A DNA stretch of 46,687 nt from Hydrogenophaga sp. 2FB (lineage in GTDB: Bacteria > Pseudomonadota > Gammaproteobacteria > Burkholderiales > Burkholderiaceae_C), in assembly GCF_005503365.1 (NCBI RefSeq), contig NZ_SCML01000051.1:1-46687 (forward strand), in the 5' to 3' direction. The position numbers were made by a program, and so were the translations under genes. Positions 42,853 through 46,687 of the stretch are shown here, in pieces. Below the pieces are notes generated by a model, which saw only the letters and a list, made by a program, of their open reading frames with translations, was not told the origin of the DNA and searched no databases. Positions within the stretch are counted from its first letter, which is position 1. Each line of letters starts with the position of its first letter.

Positions 42853-43278
42853 TTAGAAAGAAAAGTCCTTGAAGACATCGGGCATGTCGGCCTTCATGGC
42901 CTCGGCTTCCTGCGCGGCATACACCTGCGCGTCCCACAGTTCGAAGTGGGCGCCCATGCCGAGCAGCACGACGTCCTTGCTGATGCCGGCGCCCGCGCGC
43001 AACTCGGGCGAGACCAGCACGCGGCCCGAGCCGTCCATGTCCACGTCCATCGCGTTGCCCAGAAAAATGCGCTTCCACCACTGGGCGGACATCGGCAGGT
43101 TGACGATGCGTTCACGGAATTGCTCCCACGCACTGCGGGGAAATACCATCAGGCAACCGTGCGGGTGTTTGGTGATCGTGAGTGCCGCGCCCAGGGCGTC
43201 ACGGTGCCGGGTCGGCATGGAGAGCCGACCCTTTGCATCGAGACTGAGAGAAGACGCGCCCTGGAACACTGCGGTCAA
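42853..43278 (-). CDS. mraZ: Transcriptional regulator MraZ
   Basis: A 141-residue AbrB-fold DNA-binding protein with two MraZ repeats: FQGASSLSLDAKGRLSMPTR (with DxxGR), and AMDVDMDGSGRVLVSPELRA (with DGSGR) in the second half. In E. coli MraZ forms a ring and represses the dcw operon by binding short direct repeats near its promoter. It is the first gene of the dcw cluster here. The upstream region holds four regularly spaced AGTG repeats that fit autoregulation. Confidence 0.97.
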   Translation of the reverse strand: MTAVFQGASSLSLDAKGRLSMPTRHRDALGAALTITKHPHGCLMVFPRSAWEQFRERIVNLPMSAQWWKRIFLGNAMDVDMDGSGRVLVSPELRAGAGISKDVVLLGMGAHFELWDAQVYAAQEAEAMKADMPDVFKDFSF

Positions 43279-43289
43279 TCCTTAAAAGA

Positions 43290-43348
43290 CACTTTTCACC
43301 ACTTAATTGCACTTTTTTCCACTGTATCAGGAAAACCACTGCTCGCAA
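43290..43348 (-). promoter_or_regulatory. dcw (mraZ) promoter with MraZ-type direct repeats
   Basis: On the minus strand, AGTG occurs at exact 10-bp steps (plus-strand CACT at 43290, 43300, 43310 and 43320), within AAAGTGC, TAAGTGG and AAAGTGT contexts. A fifth AGTG lies at 43337-43340. Repeats of this kind, one per helical turn, are how MraZ rings bind DNA in other bacteria. A possible promoter is TTGCGA (43348..43343), a 16-nt spacer and TACAGT (43326..43321), so the repeats would cover the -10 and start site. The box sequence is inferred. Confidence 0.6.
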
Positions 43349-43602
43349 CTTGCCTGAGTGCAGATTTATGTAATGAAATCAACCACTTAGGAAACATTTA
43401 GAAGCCAAATGCCCAATAAAAGTGCAGTAAAAGCAAGCACTTACAACAGGCTCTGAAAGTGATGCTTGAAAACCCTGCTGCAGTCAGGGCTGTATGAAAA
43501 ATCAGGTGACAGCGCGACAGGCGGCTGTGCACGGCCTGCGCGCCGATTTCATGCATGACATCGATATGCAACAGAAAAGGAATCGATGGCATCGAAGTTG
43601 AC

Positions 43603-43630
43603 TTGTCTCTACTATCGTTGCCAAGACAAC
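43603..43630 (+). promoter_or_regulatory. Candidate MarR operator upstream of the nitrilase gene
   Basis: TTGTCT (43603-43608) and AGACAA (43624-43629) form a perfect 6+6 inverted repeat with a 15-nt spacer. A nested dyad GTTG-N6-CAAC is at 43617-43630. A weak -10 (TACTAT, 43610-43615) lies inside. The site is 12 nt before the nitrilase ATG. That the MarR protein encoded in the operon binds here is inference. Confidence 0.35.
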
Positions 43631-43641
43631 AAATAACCCCT

Positions 43642-44577
43642 ATGAACGAGCAACGCTACACCGTCGGCGTCGTGCAGGCAGCGCCGCAATACCTGGACCT
43701 CGCCGCGTCCGTGGACAAGGCCGTGGCCCTGATTGCGCAAGCCGCCCAAGACGGGGCGCGCCTGCTCGCTTTTCCCGAGGTGTGGTTGCCGGGTTATCCG
43801 TGGTGGATCTGGCTGGACGACCAGCCACGGCCGGCACTGGTACAGCGCTACCTGGCGCAGGCGTTCACCCACGACAGCCCCGCCGCGCGCACCATCGCGC
43901 AGGCCGCAGCCGCGCACCGCATCCACGTCGTGGTGGGCATGGCCGAGCACGAGGGGGACCAGCTCTACATCGCGCAATGGCTGGTGGACCCGCGCGGCGT
44001 CACACTGCTGAAACGGCGCAAGGTCAAGCCGGGCCCGCTCGAACAACGGGTGTTCGCCGAAGGCGGCGAGCACGACCTGCCGGTGGTGGACACGGACCTC
44101 GGCCGCGTGGGTGCGCTGGCGTGTGCCGAACACCGGCACCCCTTGCTCAAGCACGCCATGCACCTGCAAGGCGAGACGATCCACGTGGCCGCATGGCCGA
44201 GCTTCTCGCTCGCGGGGATACCCAACATGTCCAGTCCAGAGACCTTCCTCGCGATCAGCCGCACCTACGCGGTCGAAGGCGGTTGTTATGTGCTCGCGCC
44301 TTGCGCGCCGGTCACGCAGCAGATGCGCGATCTTGTGTGCGAGACACCGGCACAAGCCGCCCGCTTGCAGGTCGGCGGCGGCCATGCGCAGATCTTCAGT
44401 CCCACGGGCGATCCCCTGTGCCAACCGTTGCCGCCGGACGCCGAGGGCATCCTGTTCGCGGAAATCTCGCCCGCCGCCGTCACACGCGCCCGACAAGCAT
44501 TCGACCTCGCCGGGCATTCCGCGCGCGCGGACCTGGTCTGGCTGGACGGCCCTCTGAGCCGGAAAGGAAACGCGTAA
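43642..44577 (+). CDS. Nitrilase-superfamily C-N hydrolase (nitrilase/cyanide hydratase branch)
   Basis: A 311-residue enzyme with a complete Glu-Lys-Glu-Cys set: Glu46 in LLAFPEVWLPGYPWWIW, Lys127 in KRRKVKPG, Glu134 in PLEQRVFAEG and the nucleophile Cys161 in GALACAEHRHPL. FPEVWLPGYP and the ACAEH block place it with true nitrilases, which hydrolyse R-CN to acid plus ammonia. The usual Trp after the catalytic Cys (CWE) is Ala here. The ATG at 43642 matches the family start (YTVGVVQAAP); the frame is open from 43555 without homology. There is no clear Shine-Dalgarno sequence. It overlaps the marR-type gene by 1 nt. Confidence 0.92.
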   Translation: MNEQRYTVGVVQAAPQYLDLAASVDKAVALIAQAAQDGARLLAFPEVWLPGYPWWIWLDDQPRPALVQRYLAQAFTHDSPAARTIAQAAAAHRIHVVVGMAEHEGDQLYIAQWLVDPRGVTLLKRRKVKPGPLEQRVFAEGGEHDLPVVDTDLGRVGALACAEHRHPLLKHAMHLQGETIHVAAWPSFSLAGIPNMSSPETFLAISRTYAVEGGCYVLAPCAPVTQQMRDLVCETPAQAARLQVGGGHAQIFSPTGDPLCQPLPPDAEGILFAEISPAAVTRARQAFDLAGHSARADLVWLDGPLSRKGNA

Positions 44578-45038
44578 TGCCACCCCTGCAGGACAACACC
44601 AAGGGCGTTGACGTCACCAAAAACCTGACGTACCGCGTGATCCTGCTCGCGAGCACGCTCAGCCGATCGGCCAACCGGTCGCTGCCCCGCGAAGCCGGCA
44701 TCTCGGTGGCGGAGTGGCGCGTTGTTTCCATCATCGGCAGCCGCCCGCACATTTCCTTCAATGCGTTGGTGCGCACGCTCGACATCGACAAGGGCTGGAT
44801 CAGCCGCACGCTCGCCCAGCTGGAGAAGGACGGCCTCGTCATCAAGACCCCGGACCCACAAGACAAGCGGCAGTTCCAGTTGGCGTTGAGCGACAGCGGG
44901 AGGGCATTGCACCTGAAGGGTTCGGGTGTCTCGCGCCAACGGCAGCAGAAACTGGAATCGGCTTTCTCTGCTTCGGAAATGCGCATGCTGGAATCGCTGC
45001 TGGACCGCTTGCAAAAAACAGCAGAAGGCATGGACTGA
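44577..45038 (+). CDS. MarR-family transcriptional regulator
   Basis: A 153-residue winged-helix protein. The recognition region is SFNALVRTLDIDKGWISRTL, then AQLEKDGLVIKTPDPQDKRQ with the MarR wing (D-x-R). The N- and C-terminal helices form the dimer interface. It starts in the nitrilase stop codon (TAATG), so its level is tied to the enzyme. MarR proteins usually repress their own operon until a small aromatic or other ligand binds. The ligand here is likely the nitrilase or aconitase-X pathway substrate (inference). Confidence 0.92.
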   Translation: MPPLQDNTKGVDVTKNLTYRVILLASTLSRSANRSLPREAGISVAEWRVVSIIGSRPHISFNALVRTLDIDKGWISRTLAQLEKDGLVIKTPDPQDKRQFQLALSDSGRALHLKGSGVSRQRQQKLESAFSASEMRMLESLLDRLQKTAEGMD

Positions 45039-45043
45039 GCACC

Positions 45044-46279
45044 ATGGCCATGCTACTCAACGACGAACAGCAGGCCATGCGCCAAGGCGCGCTCGGCGAG
45101 CCGCTGCGCTGGGCGATCGAGCAGCAGATCCAGGTGGGCGAGCTGTTCGGCGCGGCCCGTTTTGTGCCGGTGGCATCGGCACAGGTGGGCGCCGAGATCG
45201 GCACCATGGGCGAGGCCGGCTTGCGCGTCGTCGAGTCGCTGGTCCACGGCGGTGCGTTCGTGCGGGTGCCCACGGTGACGGCCGCATGCAGCGTCGACTT
45301 TCAGCGTTCGTGTGCCTACGGCGTGCCCCGCAGCCAGGTCGACGCCGAGTCGCGCCTGCACACCGCCCTGCGCGCCATGGGCTGCATGGACACGTCGACC
45401 TGCATCAACTACCAGACCGTCTCACCGCCGCGCTTTCGCCAGCATGTGGCCTGGGGCGACACGGGTGCCGTGACCTTCGCCAATGGTGTCGTCGGCGCGC
45501 GCTCCAACTACGAGGCGGGTCCGGCCTCCATCGCGGCCGCGCTGACAGGCGTGGTGCCCGAATACGGTTTTCATCTGCCCGAGCACCGCATCGCGACGCG
45601 TGTGTTCGAGGTCGACACCCCACTGGTGGGCACGGCGGACTGGTCCGCGCTCGGCGCCCTGGTGGGGTCGGAGATCGCCGACTACTGGACCGTGCCGGCC
45701 ATCGTCGCCGAAGGCAGCACGGCCAGCATCGACGACCTGAAGCATTTCGCCGCGGCCGTCGCGAGTTTTGGTTCGGTGGCCATGTTCCATGTGGTTGGCG
45801 CGACCCCCGAGGCCTCCACGCTCGACGAAGCCTGCGGCGGCCAAGTGCCCGCCGAGGTCCGCCGCGTCACGCGGTCGGATCTGCGGGTGGGCTCGCGCGC
45901 CGACTTCTCCCAAGTGGATCTGGTCGTCTTCAGCGCCCCGCAACTCTCGTTGCAAGAGGCCGTGCAAGTCGTGCGGCTGCTCGATGGCCAACGCGTGGCG
46001 CAAGGCACGCGCCTGATCATGACGGTGAACGCGCAGGTGGAGTCCGAGCTGACGCGCCTGGGCTTTCTGAAACAACTGCAGGACGCCGGCGGCGAGCTGA
46101 TCACGGGCACCTGCTTCTATGTCATGGCGCCGGTGCTGGTGCGCCAGACGCTGGGCGCGAAGACGCTGCTGACACCCTCGGCCAAGCTCATGAACATCCT
46201 CGGTGGCGCCGGCTACGACGTGGGCCTGGCCAGCGTCGAGGCGTGTGTCGAGGCCGCGGTTCGCGGGAGGCTGCCATGA
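45044..46279 (+). CDS. Aconitase X, large (catalytic) subunit
   Basis: A 411-residue AcnX (DUF521) protein. AcnX enzymes are Fe-S dehydratases; known types act on cis-3-hydroxy-L-proline or on mevalonate 5-phosphate. Visible motifs are VPTVTAACSVDFQRS, STCINYQTVSPPRFRQHVAW (Cys120), GAVTFANGVVGARSNYEAGP and, near the C-terminus, ELITGTCFYVMAPVLV with another cluster Cys. MNILGGAGYDVGLASVEACV closes it. The start at 45044 is 5 nt after the regulator stop. The ATGA overlap with the next gene shows the two-subunit form. Which substrate it uses cannot be told. Confidence 0.88.
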   Translation: MAMLLNDEQQAMRQGALGEPLRWAIEQQIQVGELFGAARFVPVASAQVGAEIGTMGEAGLRVVESLVHGGAFVRVPTVTAACSVDFQRSCAYGVPRSQVDAESRLHTALRAMGCMDTSTCINYQTVSPPRFRQHVAWGDTGAVTFANGVVGARSNYEAGPASIAAALTGVVPEYGFHLPEHRIATRVFEVDTPLVGTADWSALGALVGSEIADYWTVPAIVAEGSTASIDDLKHFAAAVASFGSVAMFHVVGATPEASTLDEACGGQVPAEVRRVTRSDLRVGSRADFSQVDLVVFSAPQLSLQEAVQVVRLLDGQRVAQGTRLIMTVNAQVESELTRLGFLKQLQDAGGELITGTCFYVMAPVLVRQTLGAKTLLTPSAKLMNILGGAGYDVGLASVEACVEAAVRGRLP

Positions 46280-46687
46280 GCTTGCTGCTGCAAGGCCCCA
46301 TGGGCTTCGGCCCTGTGGTGGAAGGCATTGCCATCGTCTCCACGCACGGCTTCAACGCGCGCTACGACCTGGACCGCGTGAACGGCACGTTCTCGCGGCC
46401 GGACCACGACCACCACGGCGAATCCCTCGCCGGAAAAATCTATGTGTTCACCACACCCAAGGGTGGCATCGCCACCTCCTGGGCCTTGCTGGACCTGTTC
46501 GAGCGCGGGCTCGCCCCGCTCGGCCTGGTGTGCCGCCGCGCCAACCCGGTGGTGGTGCAGGGCGCGGTGCTCGCGGGCATCCCGTTCATGGACCGCCTTG
46601 ATCAAGACCCGGTGATGGCGCTGCGCAGCGGTGACCGCATCCGGCTGAATCCCGCGGCCGGCAGGCTGCAGGTTCTCCACCCCGCTC
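46276..46687 (+). CDS. Aconitase X, small swivel (DUF126) subunit, 3' end cut
   Basis: The first 137 residues are present, probably nearly the whole protein. FSRPDHDHHGESLAGKIYVF and GLAPLGLVCRRANPVVVQGA, then VLAGIPFMDRL, are typical of DUF126. In known AcnX small subunits the active-site loop reads K-G-S or R-G-S; here it is PKGGIATSW, with Gly64 in place of the Ser, though Ser68 further on is kept. A GGGAGG Shine-Dalgarno sequence precedes the ATG. It belongs with the large subunit. The divergent loop suggests a separate subfamily or a different substrate. Confidence 0.87.
   Translation, partial: MSLLLQGPMGFGPVVEGIAIVSTHGFNARYDLDRVNGTFSRPDHDHHGESLAGKIYVFTTPKGGIATSWALLDLFERGLAPLGLVCRRANPVVVQGAVLAGIPFMDRLDQDPVMALRSGDRIRLNPAAGRLQVLHPA

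Larger units (their letters stand above)
43279..43641. other. 363-nt divergent gap between mraZ and the nitrilase gene
   Basis: The region is clearly AT-richer than its surroundings. Positions 43279-43348 carry the mraZ control region. Positions 43349-43560 hold no supported gene; a small hairpin CCCTG-N7-CAGGG lies near 43472-43488. The last 40 nt (43600-43641) carry a candidate operator for the nitrilase operon. Confidence 0.6.

Noticed and set aside
43555..43641. Upstream start for the nitrilase at 43555
   Set aside because: The extra 29 residues lack homology and would cover the candidate promoter; MNEQRYTVGVVQAAP matches the family start.

Overview
The window is high-GC DNA from a betaproteobacterium. 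The gene content and order fit the order Burkholderiales, most likely family Comamonadaceae (Hydrogenophaga/Acidovorax-like). The evidence is the blocks tlpA-accB-accC-prmA-DUF3426-pfkB, tldD-aroG, RNase II-tonB-mtgA, and a complete betaproteobacterial division/cell-wall (dcw) cluster. The genus is an inference from context. No rRNA, tRNA, CRISPR array, insertion sequence or phage gene was recognised.

Layout. (1) 1-7302, minus strand: the first codons of an unidentified gene, a PfkB sugar kinase, a DUF3426 zinc-ribbon membrane protein, prmA, accC, accB, a TlpA thioredoxin, a hypothetical protein and a LysR regulator. (2) 7415-10189, plus strand: a small catabolic-looking operon divergent from the LysR gene, holding a zinc dehydrogenase, an EthD-like protein and a Bug/TctC binding protein. 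A perfect 7+7 inverted repeat lies in the divergent gap. (3) 10225-16002: mpl (+), a small hypothetical gene, aroG, tldD and rodA (-). aroG is preceded by a textbook attenuator: a 24-residue leader peptide containing Phe, Tyr and Trp codons, with mutually exclusive antiterminator and terminator hairpins. (4) 16025-24176, plus strand: yqiA-like esterase, RNase II-type exonuclease, TonB-like protein, mtgA, PlsC-like acyltransferase, a CdsA-like protein with degenerate active-site motifs, ruvC, and a Cache-HAMP-PAS protein with no output domain. (5) 24185-43278, minus strand: the full dcw cluster, mraZ-rsmH-ftsL-ftsI-murE-murF-mraY-murD-ftsW-murG-murC-ddl-ftsQ-ftsA-ftsZ-lpxC, plus a 58-residue membrane protein. 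Most junctions are 4-nt ATGA overlaps. (6) 43642 to the end, plus strand: nitrilase, MarR regulator and the two subunits of an aconitase-X enzyme, the last running off the window.

How the parts work together. Most of the window makes and shapes the envelope. MurC-F, MraY, MurG and Ddl make lipid II. RodA, FtsW, FtsI and MtgA polymerise or cross-link it, FtsZ/A/Q/L organise the septum, Mpl recycles muropeptides, and AccBC and LpxC feed fatty-acid and lipid A synthesis. MraZ probably represses its own cluster through four AGTG repeats spaced exactly 10 bp apart.

Most worth following up: the aroG attenuator; a pair of oppositely oriented structured repeats between ftsZ and lpxC whose long terminal stems differ in sequence yet stay fully paired; a roughly 110-residue acidic Ala/Glu/Pro insertion in MurD; and the nitrilase-MarR-aconitase-X operon, whose small subunit lacks the usual catalytic-loop serine.
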